A DNA stretch of 64,000 bases from Streptomyces sp. I05A-00742. Lineage in GTDB: Bacteria > Actinomycetota > Actinomycetes > Streptomycetales > Streptomycetaceae. The notes below the pieces were generated by a model. The model saw nothing but the letters and a program-made list of their open reading frames with translations. It did no database searches and had not been told where the DNA came from. Made by a program: the position numbers and the translations under genes. The stretch covers positions 285,885-349,884 of the forward strand of contig NZ_JABETO010000002.1 of NCBI RefSeq assembly GCF_013055795.1, given 5' to 3'. Positions 10,744 to 20,130 of the stretch are shown one piece after another; the stretch's first letter is position 1, and every line of letters starts with the position of its first letter.

Positions 10744-13620
10744 TCAGCTGCAACCGCTGGTCGAGCCGCAGCCCTCGCAGAGGTAGCAGCTGCCCGCGCG
10801 GCGCATCTTGGTGCCGCAGGAGAAGCACAGCGGGGCGTCGGCGTTCAGGCCGAGCTGCATCTCCACCAGTTCGGTGGAGTTGTGCGCCTGCTTCGGGGCC
10901 GGGACGGCGGCCGCGGGCCGGTCCTGGACCTCGGGCCGCTGCGCCTCGGTGGTCTGCCGGGGGGCGGACTGTGCGAGACCCTCGACGTCCATGTCCTCGT
11001 CGGACGGCTCGTAGGAGCCGGTGTCGAGGTGGCGCTGGCGCTCCTCGGCCGAGTGGATGCCGAGCGCCGAGCGGGTCTCGAAGGGCAGGAAGTCGAGCGC
11101 CAGGCGGCGGAAGATGTAGTCGACGATCGACTGCGCCATCCGCACGTCCGGGTCGTCCGTCATACCGGCCGGCTCGAAGCGCATGTTGGTGAACTTCGAG
11201 ACATAGGTCTCCAGCGGCACGCCGTACTGGAGGCCCACGGAGACGGCGATGGAGAAGGCGTCCATCATGCCCGCGAGGGTCGAGCCCTGCTTGGACATCT
11301 TGAGGAAGACCTCACCGAGGCCGTCGTCCGGGTAGGAGTTGGCCGTCATGTAGCCCTCGGCGCCGCCCACCGTGAAGGAGGTGGTGATCCCCGGGCGGCC
11401 CTTCGGCAGCCGCTTGCGGACCGGACGGTACTCGACGACCTTCTCCGCTGCGGCGGGGGCGGTCTCCTCGGTCTTCGCCTCCTCCTTCTTCTTGGCGGAG
11501 AGCGGCTGGCCGACCTTGCAGTTGTCGCGGTAGATCGCGAGGGCCTTCAGACCCGTCTTCCAGCCCTCGAAGTAGACCTCCTCGACCTCCTCGACGGTGG
11601 CCGACTCGGGCAGGTTGACCGTCTTGGAGATCGCGCCGGAGAGGAACGGCTGCGCGGCGGCCATCATGCGCACATGGCCCATGGCGGAGATCGCGCGCTC
11701 GCCCATGGCGCAGTCGAAGACCTCGTAGTGCTCGGCCTTCAGGCCCGGGGCGTCGATCACGTTGCCGTGCTCGGCGATGTGGGCGACGATCGCCTCGACC
11801 TGCTCGGGCTGGTAGCCCAGACGCTTGAGGGCCTTGGGGACCGTGTTGTTCACGATCTGCATCGAGCCACCGCCGACGAGCTTCTTGAACTTGACCAGGG
11901 CCAGGTCCGGCTCGACGCCCGTGGTGTCGCAGTCCATCATCAGGCCGATGGTGCCGGTGGGGGCCAGCACGGACGCCTGGGCGTTGCGGAAGCCGTTCTT
12001 CTCGCCGAGACGGATCACGTCCTGCCACGCCTCGGTCGCCGCCGCCCAGACGGGGCTGTCCAGGTCGTCCATGCGCTTGGCGACCATGTTGGCGTCGGCG
12101 TGCTGCTTCATGACGCGCCGGTGGGCGTCGGCGTTGCGGGCGTAGCCGTCGTACGGGCCGACGACCGCGGCCAGCTCGGCGGAGCGGCGGTAGGACGTGC
12201 CGGTCATCAGCGAGGTGATGGCGCCGGCCAGGGCGCGGCCGCCGTCGCTGTCGTAGGCGTGGCCGGTGGCCATCAGCAGGGCGCCGAGGTTGGCGTAGCC
12301 GATGCCCAGCTGGCGGAAGGCGCGGGTGGTCTCGCCGATCTTCTCGGTCGGGAAGTCGGCGAAGCAGATGGAGATGTCCATCGCCGTGATGACCAGCTCG
12401 ACGACCTTGGCGAAGCGCTCGGCGTCGAACGACTGGTTCCCCTGGTCGTCGTCGCGGAGGAACTTCATCAGGTTCAGCGAGGCGAGGTTGCACGAGGAGT
12501 TGTCCAGGTGCATGTACTCGCTGCACGGGTTGGACGCGGTGATCCGGCCCGACTCCGGCGAGGTGTGCCAGTGGTTGATGGTGTCGTCGTACTGGATGCC
12601 CGGGTCGGCGCAGGCCCAGGCGGCCTCGGCCATCTTGCGGAACAGCGCCTTGGCGTCGACCTCCTCGATGACCTCACCGGTGAGGCGCGAGCGCAGACCG
12701 AACTTCGACGCGGTCTCGACGGCCTTCATGAACTCGTCGTTGACGCGGACGGAGTTGTTGGCGTTCTGGTACTGGACGGAGGTGATGTCGTCGCCGCCCA
12801 GGTCCATGTCGAACCCGGCGTCGCGCAGGGCGCGGACCTTCTCCTCCTCCTTCACCTTGGTCTCGATGAAGGCCTCGACGTCCGGGTGGTCGACGTCGAG
12901 GACGACCATCTTGGCCGCGCGGCGGGTGGCTCCGCCGGACTTGATGGTGCCGGCGGAGGCGTCGGCGCCGCGCATGAACGACACCGGGCCGGAGGCGTTG
13001 CCGCCGGAGGAGAGGAGCTCCTTGGAGGAGCGGATGCGGGAGAGGTTGAGGCCGGCGCCCGAGCCGCCCTTGAAAATCATCCCCTCTTCCTTGTACCAGT
13101 CGAGGATCGACTCCATGGAGTCGTCGACGGAGAGGATGAAGCAGGCCGAGACCTGCTGCGGCTGGGCGGTGCCGACGTTGAACCAGACCGGCGAGTTGAA
13201 GCTGAAGACCTGGTGGAGCAGGGCGTAGGTGAGCTCGTGCTCGAAGATCTCGGCGTCCGCCGGGGAGGCGAAGTACCCGTGCTCCTCACCGGCCTTGCGG
13301 TAGGTCCGCACGACGCGGTCGATGAGCTGCTTGAGGCTCGCCTCGCGCTCGGGGGAGCCGACCGCGCCCCGGAAGTACTTGCTCGTGACGATGTTGACCG
13401 CGTTCACCGACCAGAAGTCGGGGAACTCCACGCCGCGCTGCTCGAAGTTGATGGAGCCGTCGCGCCAGTTGGTCATGACGACGTCACGACGCTCCCAGAC
13501 CACCTCGTCATAGGGGTGCACGCCGGGGGTGGTGTGGATGCGTTCGATGCGCAGACCCTTGCCGCCCTTGTTCCCCTTGGAGCGGGAACCTCGTGCCGGG
13601 CCGCTCGTCGTCTCTGTCAT
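10744..13620 (-). CDS. nrdJ: Adenosylcobalamin-dependent (class II) ribonucleoside-diphosphate reductase
   Basis: 958 aa, the usual length of actinobacterial NrdJ. It reduces ribonucleotides to deoxyribonucleotides with a cobalamin-generated thiyl radical, and works with or without oxygen. Visible signatures are FNSPVWFNVG and QQVSACFIL (first active-site Cys), ASNPCSEYMHLDNSSCNLASLNL (radical Cys with the Cys-x-Glu), and APTGTIGLMMDCDTTGVEP. The C-terminal tail CFSCGTKMRRAGSCYLCEGC carries the shuttle cysteines. A Lys/Glu-rich spacer precedes the tail. Start at ATG 13620 (MTETTSGPARG). It lies 116 bp downstream of nrdR and is presumably co-transcribed and controlled by NrdR. In Streptomyces this enzyme supports vegetative DNA synthesis and is partly redundant with class I NrdAB. 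Confidence 0.97.
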   Translation of the reverse strand: MTETTSGPARGSRSKGNKGGKGLRIERIHTTPGVHPYDEVVWERRDVVMTNWRDGSINFEQRGVEFPDFWSVNAVNIVTSKYFRGAVGSPEREASLKQLIDRVVRTYRKAGEEHGYFASPADAEIFEHELTYALLHQVFSFNSPVWFNVGTAQPQQVSACFILSVDDSMESILDWYKEEGMIFKGGSGAGLNLSRIRSSKELLSSGGNASGPVSFMRGADASAGTIKSGGATRRAAKMVVLDVDHPDVEAFIETKVKEEEKVRALRDAGFDMDLGGDDITSVQYQNANNSVRVNDEFMKAVETASKFGLRSRLTGEVIEEVDAKALFRKMAEAAWACADPGIQYDDTINHWHTSPESGRITASNPCSEYMHLDNSSCNLASLNLMKFLRDDDQGNQSFDAERFAKVVELVITAMDISICFADFPTEKIGETTRAFRQLGIGYANLGALLMATGHAYDSDGGRALAGAITSLMTGTSYRRSAELAAVVGPYDGYARNADAHRRVMKQHADANMVAKRMDDLDSPVWAAATEAWQDVIRLGEKNGFRNAQASVLAPTGTIGLMMDCDTTGVEPDLALVKFKKLVGGGSMQIVNNTVPKALKRLGYQPEQVEAIVAHIAEHGNVIDAPGLKAEHYEVFDCAMGERAISAMGHVRMMAAAQPFLSGAISKTVNLPESATVEEVEEVYFEGWKTGLKALAIYRDNCKVGQPLSAKKKEEAKTEETAPAAAEKVVEYRPVRKRLPKGRPGITTSFTVGGAEGYMTANSYPDDGLGEVFLKMSKQGSTLAGMMDAFSIAVSVGLQYGVPLETYVSKFTNMRFEPAGMTDDPDVRMAQSIVDYIFRRLALDFLPFETRSALGIHSAEERQRHLDTGSYEPSDEDMDVEGLAQSAPRQTTEAQRPEVQDRPAAAVPAPKQAHNSTELVEMQLGLNADAPLCFSCGTKMRRAGSCYLCEGCGSTSGCS

Positions 13621-13736
13621 GCCGCCTCCCTCTACCGGGCAAAAACGCCCTTGTGCGCACATTTCTTCCATGGCGCGATGTGTGTCGTTCGCCCGGGTGC
13701 GCGGGAGCGCACCGGGCAGGTCTCGTATGACGCCGC

Positions 13737-14291
13737 TCAGTCGGCGGCGGTGGCGGGCGCGGGGACGTCGAGGTCCCCGCCGCGGCCGCCGGTGTCCTTC
13801 GCGGGGCCGTCCCGGCCCTCCTGGCCGGCGCCGTCGGGGGCGCCGGGGATGCTGCCGCGCAGTTCGGCGACGGCGGCCTCGAAGTCCTCGAGCGAGTCGA
13901 ACGCCTGGTACACGGACGCGAACCGCAGATAGGCCACGAGGTCGAGGTCCTTGAGCGGGCCGAGTATGGCGAGCCCGACGTCGTGCGTGGTGAGCTCGGC
14001 GCTGCCGGTGGCACGCACGGCTTCCTCGACCCGTTGGCCGAGCTTGGCCAGGGCGTCCTCGGTGACGGGGCGGCCCTGGCACGCCTTCCGCACACCGGAG
14101 ATCACCTTGGTGCGGCTGAAGGGCTCGGTGACCCCGCTCCGCTTGATCACCATCAGGGACGCGGTCTCCACCGTCGTGAACCGGCGGGAGCAGTCGGGGC
14201 ACTGACGGCGCCTGCGGATCGAGCAACCGTCGTCCGTGGTCCGGCTGTCGACGACCCTGCTGTCGGGGTGCCTGCAGAAGGGGCAGTGCAC
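13737..14291 (-). CDS. nrdR: Transcriptional repressor NrdR of ribonucleotide reductase genes
   Basis: 184 aa, GTG start at 14291 behind AAGGTGGAG. NrdR binds zinc, (d)ATP and tandem NrdR boxes to repress nrd operons when dATP is high. The N-terminal zinc ribbon is [17 protein letters not shown]...[15 protein letters not shown], with four Cys in two CxxC pairs. An ATP-cone follows ([40 protein letters not shown]). The ~30-residue C-terminal tail is Gly/Asp-rich and not conserved. The gene heads the nrdR-nrdJ transcript. Two NrdR-box-like palindromes are found about 160-200 bp upstream, suggesting autorepression. Confidence 0.97.
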   Translation of the reverse strand: MHCPFCRHPDSRVVDSRTTDDGCSIRRRRQCPDCSRRFTTVETASLMVIKRSGVTEPFSRTKVISGVRKACQGRPVTEDALAKLGQRVEEAVRATGSAELTTHDVGLAILGPLKDLDLVAYLRFASVYQAFDSLEDFEAAVAELRGSIPGAPDGAGQEGRDGPAKDTGGRGGDLDVPAPATAAD

Positions 14292-14365
14292 GGCTCTCCA
14301 CCTTCTTTCACCCTCGACGAGAATCCCCGGGAGCCCCCGGGACGTGCACGATCCACGGCTCCGGC

Positions 14366-14384
14366 GGGCCCTTGAACAGGGCCC
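14366..14384 (-). other. Stem-loop in the nrdR leader
   Basis: GGGCCCT-TGAAC-AGGGCCC (7-bp perfect stem) between the NrdR boxes and the nrdR start, with a second CCCGGG-based repeat nearer the gene (14324-14341). They could be part of a structured 5' leader. No cobalamin-riboswitch box was recognised. Confidence 0.35.
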
Positions 14385-14447
14385 CCGCGAAGCAGTCCCC
14401 AGCATAGGCGATGGCCACGGGTGGGGATGACCGGGATCGGTCGCCGA

Positions 14448-14494
14448 CCACAACTTGTGGGCGGCTGCCGCAATCAAACCACTAGATCTGGTGT
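14448..14494 (-). promoter_or_regulatory. Pair of NrdR boxes upstream of nrdRJ
   Basis: Box A is the palindrome CCACAA-C-TTGTGG (14448-14460). Box B is CACTAGATCTGGTG (14480-14493) around AGATCT. Box B resembles the known consensus acaCwAtATaTwGtgt; box A is a looser match. The centres are ~32 bp apart, the three-turn spacing NrdR boxes usually show. A TTGATT hexamer between them is a possible -35. Confidence 0.65.
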
Positions 14495-14499
14495 CCGGT

Positions 14500-14940
14500 G
14501 GCCAAGCGGGCCCAGCGCGTGTCGCACGGCGGCCCGTCGGTGCGGACGGTCTCCGAGCCGGCGGGAGCGCCGGGGAGAGGCGCCCGGGAGGCCGTCGAAC
14601 GGCTGCCGCGGGGCCGACGACGAGGGTACGCGAGCGGCGCGACGGCGGACCCACAGGGGCGCGGACGACACCGCGGATGACACACTGGTGCCACCGCGCA
14701 CCACACGACAGGCGCAGCCCCGGAACCGATCCCCGCCACCCGGCGTTCCCGGCACCCCGGACACGGGCCCGGCGTACGGTCGGCGCCACCGGCCCGCGGA
14801 TTGCGGCCGGTCCCGCGAATTGCGGGAATTACCGGGAGGGCCGGAAGGCGCCGGAGCGGATCCGGGGGAACGGGCCGCACCCGGGAATTCCCGGAAGCGG
14901 GCCCGCCGGAGCCGGTGACGGGCTGAATTGATCTTCGCTC
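14500..14940. other. Gene-free stretch between nrdR and lexA promoters
   Basis: No credible coding frame. The right part (14800-14930) is rich in GAATT/GGGAATT repeats, including the 14-bp perfect palindrome CCGGGAATTCCCGG at 14881-14894. Confidence 0.45.
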
Positions 14941-14987
14941 GTACACCCTCACGTCTGATCAAGTCAGCGAATCAGCGATATTTCACT

Positions 14988-15001
14988 CGAACGTGTGTTT
15001 G
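14988..15001 (+). promoter_or_regulatory. SOS box (LexA operator) of lexA
   Basis: CGAACGTGTGTTTG fits the actinobacterial/Gram-positive SOS box CGAACNNNNGTTYG. It overlaps the -35 region of the lexA promoter, as expected for autorepression. Confidence 0.85.
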
Positions 15002-15028
15002 GCGCAACCTTTCGAAAGCAACTACCGT
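14999..15028 (+). promoter_or_regulatory. lexA promoter
   Basis: -35 TTGGCG (14999-15004), 18-bp spacer, -10 TACCGT (15023-15028). The predicted start is near 15035, 30 bp before the GTG codon. Confidence 0.55.
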
Positions 15029-15064
15029 TGTCCAGCTAGGGAGAACATTTCGAGAGGGGCCGAC

Positions 15065-15850
15065 GTGACCACCACCGCAAACAGCGCCACCATCACCGCC
15101 CAGGACCGCTCCCAGAACCGACTCGACCAGACACACCCGATGAACGACACCACCATGAACAGCGAGGGCCAGAAGCCGGCCCGCTCGCTCCCCGGACGGC
15201 CACCCGGAATCCGCGCGGACAGCTCCGGCCTCACGGACCGGCAGCGGCGCGTCATCGAGGTCATCCGGGACTCCGTGCAGCGCCGCGGCTACCCACCGTC
15301 CATGCGCGAGATCGGCCAGGCGGTGGGGCTCTCCAGCACCTCCTCGGTCGCGCACCAGCTCATGGCGCTGGAGCGCAAGGGTTTCCTCCGGAGGGACCCG
15401 CACCGGCCCCGCGCCTACGAGGTGCGCGGCTCGGACCAGCCCAGCTCCCAGCCCACCGACACCACCGGCAAGCCCGCCGCCTCGTACGTCCCGCTGGTCG
15501 GCCGGATCGCGGCCGGTGGTCCGATCCTCGCGGAGGAGTCGGTCGAGGACGTCTTCCCGCTCCCCCGGCAGCTGGTGGGCGACGGTGAGCTGTTCGTCCT
15601 CAAGGTGGTCGGCGATTCCATGATCGAGGCTGCCATCTGCGACGGAGACTGGGTGACGGTCCGCCGTCAGCCGGTCGCGGAGAACGGTGACATCGTGGCC
15701 GCGATGCTTGACGGAGAGGCGACGGTCAAGCGCTTCCGGCGCGAGGACGGGCATGTGTGGCTGCTGCCGCACAACGCCGCCTACCAGCCGATTCCCGGCG
15801 ACGAGGCGACCATCCTCGGCAAGGTCGTCGCCGTGCTGCGGCGGGTCTGA
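15065..15850 (+). CDS. lexA: LexA, SOS-response repressor
   Basis: 261 aa, GTG start at 15065 with GAGAGGGG five bases upstream. It represses DNA-damage genes and cleaves itself when stimulated by RecA filaments. The N-terminal ~45 residues are a Streptomyces-type Thr/Asn-rich extension. The winged helix follows ([36 protein letters not shown]). The autocleavage Ala-Gly lies in [14 protein letters not shown], the catalytic Ser in [15 protein letters not shown], and the catalytic Lys in [10 protein letters not shown]. It sits divergent from nrdR and has an SOS box on its own promoter. A terminator hairpin follows 15 bp after the stop. Confidence 0.98.
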   Translation: MTTTANSATITAQDRSQNRLDQTHPMNDTTMNSEGQKPARSLPGRPPGIRADSSGLTDRQRRVIEVIRDSVQRRGYPPSMREIGQAVGLSSTSSVAHQLMALERKGFLRRDPHRPRAYEVRGSDQPSSQPTDTTGKPAASYVPLVGRIAAGGPILAEESVEDVFPLPRQLVGDGELFVLKVVGDSMIEAAICDGDWVTVRRQPVAENGDIVAAMLDGEATVKRFRREDGHVWLLPHNAAYQPIPGDEATILGKVVAVLRRV

Positions 15851-15865
15851 GCGCACCGAGACCGG

Positions 15866-15895
15866 GCCCCGGAATCACTGCGCCGGTTCCGGGGC
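15866..15895 (+). terminator. lexA terminator
   Basis: Perfect 9-bp stem GCCCCGGAA ... TTCCGGGGC with a 12-base loop, 15 bp after the lexA stop. The following 180 bp up to dinG hold no gene. Confidence 0.7.
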
Positions 15896-16078
15896 TCTCC
15901 CTTGCCCTGACGGGACCGGCGCCATGACGGGGACGGACGGCTCAGGTCACCGGACAGCCCCCGAACCCCGGGGCCGGGGGTGGTTATCCGGCCGTCCCCC
16001 CGCCCATTCCCCGCACGGCTCCGCCGAACGAATCCGGCCCGGTTTCCCGGCCCCTGGATTGCGATCGGAAATGCCGCC

Positions 16079-18091
16079 TCAGCGATTCTCCGCCTTCGCG
16101 GCCGCGTCGATGGCGGCCAGCGAGCGGCGCACCTGATTGCGGTCCGTCGTGTACCAGAAATTCGGCAGGGAAGCGCGCAGGAACGACCCGTAGCGCGCCG
16201 TCTCCAGCCGCGGGTCGAGCACCGCCACCACTCCCCGGTCGCCCGAGGCCCGCACCAGACGGCCGGCGCCCTGCGCCATCAGCAGGGCGGCATGGGTCGC
16301 GGCGACGGCCATGAAGCCGTTGCCGCCCGCCTGCTCCACCGCCCGCTGCCGGGCGCTCATCAGCGGATCGTCGGGGCGCGGGAAGGGCACCCGGTCCATG
16401 ACGACCAGCTGGCAGCCGGGCCCGGGTACGTCGACGCCCTGCCACAGCGAGAGGGTGCCGAACAGGCAGGTGGCGGCATCACCGGAGAAGGTCTTGATCA
16501 GTTCGCCGAGCGTGTCCTCGCCCTGGAGCAGGATCGGCATGTCGAGCCGCCCGCGCAGCTCCTCGGCCGCGGCCTGCGCGGCCCGCATCGACGAGAAGAG
16601 CCCGAGCGTCCGTCCGCCCGCGGCCTCGATGAGCTCGGCCAGCTCGTCCAGCATGTCCGCCCGGCCGCCCTCCCGGCCAGGCTGGGAGAGGTGCCGGGCG
16701 ACGTAGAGGATGCCCTGCTTCGGATAGTCGAAGGGCGACCCGACGTCCACGCCCTTCCACTCCGGCAGGTCCTCCCCCGTCACGCCCTCCGGCGCGAGGC
16801 CCAGTGAGGCGCCGACCCCGTTGAAGTCCCCGCCGAGCTTGAGCGTCGCCGAGGTGAGCACCACGGAACGCTCGTTGAAGAGCTTCTCCCGCAGCAGGCC
16901 GGAGACCGACATCGGCGCCACCCGCAGCGAGGCGCCGAAGCGGTCGTGCCGCTCGTACCAGACGACGTCGTACTCGGAGCCCTCCACGATGCGCTCGGCG
17001 ACGCCGTGGACGGTCTCCACCGCGGCGAGCGCCTGCTTGCGGACGGCGTCCTCGTCCTGGACGGACTTGTCCCGGGTGTTCCCGAGCGCCGAGATGACCG
17101 TGCGGGCCGCGTCCCGGAGGGACATCAGGACGAATCCGAGGTCTTCGGGGATCTCCTCCAGACGGCCGGGCAGGGCCAGCTCCATCAGCCGCTCGAAGTC
17201 CTCGGCCGCCGTCTGGAGGGCGTCGGCCACCTTCTCGTCGACCAGCTTGGCCGCGCGCCGGACGGCGCGGTTGACCTGCCCGGGGGTGAGTTCGCCGGTG
17301 GCCACGCCGGTGACCCGGGAGACCAGTTCGTGGGCCTCGTCGACGATCAGCACCTCGTGCTGCGGCAGGACCGGGGCGCCCTCGATGGCGTCGATGGCCA
17401 GCAGCGCGTGGTTGGTGACGACGACCTCGGCGAGCTTGGCCCGCTCCCGCGCCGCCTCCGCGAAGCACTCGGCGCCGTAGGCGCACTTCGAGGCGGACAG
17501 ACACTCCCGCGAGGTGACGGAGACCTGGGACCAGGCACGGTCCGAGACGCCCGGGGTCAGGTCGTCCCGGTCGCCGGTCCCGGTCTCGTCGGACCAGTCG
17601 CGCAGGCGGAGCAGGTCCTTGCCGAGCTTGCTGGTGGGGGCCGCCGCCTCGAACGGATCGAAGAGCCCGTCCTCTTCCTCCTGCGGCACGCCCTCGTGCA
17701 GCCGGTGCAGACACAGGTAGTTCGACCGGCCCTTGAGCATGGCGAACTCCGGGCGCCTGCGCAGCAGCGGGTGCAGGGCCTCGACCGTCCGCGGCAGGTC
17801 CCGCTCGACGAGCTGGCACTGGAGGGCGAGGGTCGCGGTGGCGATCACGACCCGCTCGCCGTGCGCCAGGGCGGGCACGAGGTAGCCGAGGGACTTGCCG
17901 GTGCCGGTGCCCGCCTGGACCAGCAGGTGCGAGGTGCCGTCGATGGCTTCGGCGACGGCCTCGGCCATGGCGACCTGACCGGGGCGCTCGGTGCCGCCGA
18001 CCGCGGTGACGGCCGCGTGCAGGAGGTCGGTGAGGTCCGGCCGGGACACGGACGAGGCGGGGGACGCGGTGGGCGCGGGGGTGGCAGTCAT
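16079..18091 (-). CDS. dinG: DinG-family ATP-dependent DNA helicase (XPD/Rad3-like)
   Basis: 670 aa. This iron-sulfur SF2 helicase family unwinds D-loops and R-loops; in E. coli the gene is damage-inducible. Walker A is VQAGTGTGKSLGYLVPAL (~residue 60), motif II VLIVDEAHELVSR, and motif VI near the end VQAGGNGFMAVAATHAALLMAQGAGRLVR. Between motifs I and II a cysteine set (Cys-Leu, SKCAYGAECF) fits the FeS cluster, although the fourth Cys is less obvious. The gene is downstream of the siderophore synthetase on the same strand (94 bp gap) and convergent with lexA. I saw no SOS box at its own start, so SOS control here is not supported by sequence. Confidence 0.93.
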   Translation of the reverse strand: MTATPAPTASPASSVSRPDLTDLLHAAVTAVGGTERPGQVAMAEAVAEAIDGTSHLLVQAGTGTGKSLGYLVPALAHGERVVIATATLALQCQLVERDLPRTVEALHPLLRRRPEFAMLKGRSNYLCLHRLHEGVPQEEEDGLFDPFEAAAPTSKLGKDLLRLRDWSDETGTGDRDDLTPGVSDRAWSQVSVTSRECLSASKCAYGAECFAEAARERAKLAEVVVTNHALLAIDAIEGAPVLPQHEVLIVDEAHELVSRVTGVATGELTPGQVNRAVRRAAKLVDEKVADALQTAAEDFERLMELALPGRLEEIPEDLGFVLMSLRDAARTVISALGNTRDKSVQDEDAVRKQALAAVETVHGVAERIVEGSEYDVVWYERHDRFGASLRVAPMSVSGLLREKLFNERSVVLTSATLKLGGDFNGVGASLGLAPEGVTGEDLPEWKGVDVGSPFDYPKQGILYVARHLSQPGREGGRADMLDELAELIEAAGGRTLGLFSSMRAAQAAAEELRGRLDMPILLQGEDTLGELIKTFSGDAATCLFGTLSLWQGVDVPGPGCQLVVMDRVPFPRPDDPLMSARQRAVEQAGGNGFMAVAATHAALLMAQGAGRLVRASGDRGVVAVLDPRLETARYGSFLRASLPNFWYTTDRNQVRRSLAAIDAAAKAENR

Positions 18092-18185
18092 AGCCCTTCC
18101 ACCCTACGGGGCGGCACCGACACCGCGGGCCCCCTCCGCGACAACCGCCCCGGAGGATGACGTCGCGCCCGGCCGGTGTCCGGGG

Positions 18186-20108
18186 TCATGGGGCGGGCGC
18201 GGCAAGGGGGTTGGCGAGGGTGACGTACGGGGGGCGGGTGCCGTCCCCGGCCAGTTCGCCCAGCAGGTGCGCCGGGCAGCGCAGGGTGGGGGCGTCCAGG
18301 AGCCGGCCGGGCAGGGAGGAGCGTGGGGCGTCCGGCCCGGAGGCGGCGTGGGCGAGGAACCGGCGGAAGGCGGCCAGCAGGATCCGCTCGTCGGCGAGCC
18401 GCTGGGACCCGAACGCGCCGATCAGACCGAGGACGTTGTCGCATCCGAGGTGGTGGGCGAAGCGCTCGTCGGCCGTTCCGTCCGGGAGGAAGGTCCCGTC
18501 GCCGTCCTCGGCGGCGATCCCCGGGAGCCGTCCGGTGAGCGCGTCCCGTGCCGACTCCCGGAATCCGGCGTGCTGGCCGCCGCGGTACCGGCCGCCGACC
18601 GGCCAGCCGTCGCGGTCCAGGAGGACGAGGGTGTTCTGCTGGTGCGCGGCCAGCACGACGCCGGCCTCGCCGTCGAGCCAGAGGAGCGGGCGCACGACGG
18701 CCTCCAGGTAGCGGAGGAACCATTCGACGCAGATCAGGGCGGTCGGACGGCCCGTGCGCCGGGCGAGCCGGCCGACGGTGTCGGCGAGGCGGGAGGAGAC
18801 GGCCGGGTGCCCGGCGGGCGCCGTCCGGCCCGGCCAGGGCCGGAGCGAGGTGAGGCCGGCGAGACAGACGGCGTCGTCGCCGGGGCCGAAGGGGTTGTGC
18901 CGGAGGACGGCGGCCAGGCCCTGCACCGGACCCCCGTCCGGGGTGTCGACCGCGAGCCAGGCGGGGTCCCGGACCACGTCGAAGCCCAGGCCGCCGGGGC
19001 AGGCGGCGCGCCACCGCTCGGCGAGGCCGCCGCGGAGCAGCCGGTGCAGGGCGACGCCGCGGCGCAGCTCCGCCCGGCCGAGCTCCCGGCCGGAGCCGGT
19101 GAGGCGCAGCCCGAGGGAGAGCTTCAGCATGACCGGCGCGTCCGGCCGGTGGACGGTGCGGACCGACGACGTCGGGTACCAGGGCTCGCCGTGCGCCCCC
19201 AGGTCCAGGACCGTCCCGGTGTCGAGGAGCCGGGCGACCGCGGGCCGGCAGCGGATCTCGCGCGCCTGCCAGGGGTGGAGCGGCAGCGGCACGGTGTCCG
19301 GCGGGAGGCGGAGTCCGTCCGGCAGGAACCGGGCGGCCAGGGCGGCGGCGTCGACGGGCCGGCCGCGTTCGGTCCACGCCGAGTCGGCGGCCAGGGCGGA
19401 CCGGTGGACGGCCAGCCAGTGCAGGGGGAAGCTGCCGCGGCACTCGGGGGCGTAGAGCGGGGACTCGGCGTCGGTGAACCCCTCGCGGCTCAGGGGAGCG
19501 GGATGCCAGGGGTGCCCGAGGAACGAGGACTGCTCACCGTGCAGGAAGAGCGCCTCCCCGTCGGGGTCGGCGGGCCGGGCGCGCCGCTCCTCGATGAACG
19601 CGGCCGTCCGGCGCACCGAGTCGGCGACGCGTCCGGCCAGGGAGGCGACGCCGGGGGCGCACGGGCGGCCCCCGGCGTGCGCGGCCTCGCGGCCGAGGAG
19701 GGCGGCCAGGGTGACGGCGTCCAGGGCGGGCGCGCCGTCCGGGGCGTCCATGAGCGTGGGCGCGCCGAAGCGGTGCCGGCCGGTGGGCGACCAGTACCGG
19801 ACGGGCACGTGGAGCACGTTCCCGTCGGTGGCGAGCGGCAGTTGCAGGCAGTTGCCCGGCGGGCGGTCGAGGTCGTGCTCCCGTACCCAGCAGCGCAGCA
19901 GGGCGTCGACCGCCGCGCTGTCCGCGGCGGCTCCGGGGTCGGGGTGGTCGAGAGGGTCGGGATGGTCGAGGAGGTCGGCCGGGGCGCCCCGGCCGGCGGA
20001 AGCCGGGGCGGGGAGGACGGCCCGGAGGGCCCCGCCGGGACCGGCGGGCCGGGGGACGGCCGGTGCGTCGTGGGTGCGGGACGCGAGGGGTGCGTGGGGT
20101 GCGTTCAT
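18186..20108 (-). CDS. IucA/IucC-family NIS siderophore synthetase
   Basis: 640 aa. NRPS-independent siderophore synthetases adenylate a carboxylate (often citrate or succinyl groups) and join it to an amine or alcohol. Family signatures are in order: FLGHPWHPAPLSREGF (~200), PLPLHPWQAREI (~300), SSVRTVHRPDAPVMLKLSLGLRLTGSGREL (~345-375), HQQNTLVLLDRDGWP (~510), and the ferric-iron-reductase-like C-terminus. Two usually conserved spots differ: the Lys of HPxHPxxKxR is Leu, and the late RD-x-QG motif reads RGGQHAG. The gene begins 22 bp after the aminotransferase-like gene. No transporter, monooxygenase or clear iron box is nearby. Product unknown. Confidence 0.9.
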   Translation of the reverse strand: MNAPHAPLASRTHDAPAVPRPAGPGGALRAVLPAPASAGRGAPADLLDHPDPLDHPDPGAAADSAAVDALLRCWVREHDLDRPPGNCLQLPLATDGNVLHVPVRYWSPTGRHRFGAPTLMDAPDGAPALDAVTLAALLGREAAHAGGRPCAPGVASLAGRVADSVRRTAAFIEERRARPADPDGEALFLHGEQSSFLGHPWHPAPLSREGFTDAESPLYAPECRGSFPLHWLAVHRSALAADSAWTERGRPVDAAALAARFLPDGLRLPPDTVPLPLHPWQAREIRCRPAVARLLDTGTVLDLGAHGEPWYPTSSVRTVHRPDAPVMLKLSLGLRLTGSGRELGRAELRRGVALHRLLRGGLAERWRAACPGGLGFDVVRDPAWLAVDTPDGGPVQGLAAVLRHNPFGPGDDAVCLAGLTSLRPWPGRTAPAGHPAVSSRLADTVGRLARRTGRPTALICVEWFLRYLEAVVRPLLWLDGEAGVVLAAHQQNTLVLLDRDGWPVGGRYRGGQHAGFRESARDALTGRLPGIAAEDGDGTFLPDGTADERFAHHLGCDNVLGLIGAFGSQRLADERILLAAFRRFLAHAASGPDAPRSSLPGRLLDAPTLRCPAHLLGELAGDGTRPPYVTLANPLAAPAP

Positions 20109-20130
20109 ACGAGTGCGGCGGGCCGGGCCG

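Noticed and set aside
10346..10786. Short frame of 146 codons between the YdbC-like gene and nrdJ
   Set aside because: No ribosome site or homology; overlaps the nrdJ 3' end and its terminator.
9937..13932. 1331-aa forward open frame across nrdJ
   Set aside because: It is the antisense shadow of nrdJ in a >70% GC genome, without homology or ribosome site.
14292..14447. Cobalamin riboswitch upstream of nrdR-nrdJ
   Set aside because: Considered because NrdJ needs B12, but no B12 box or characteristic core was seen; only simple hairpins.
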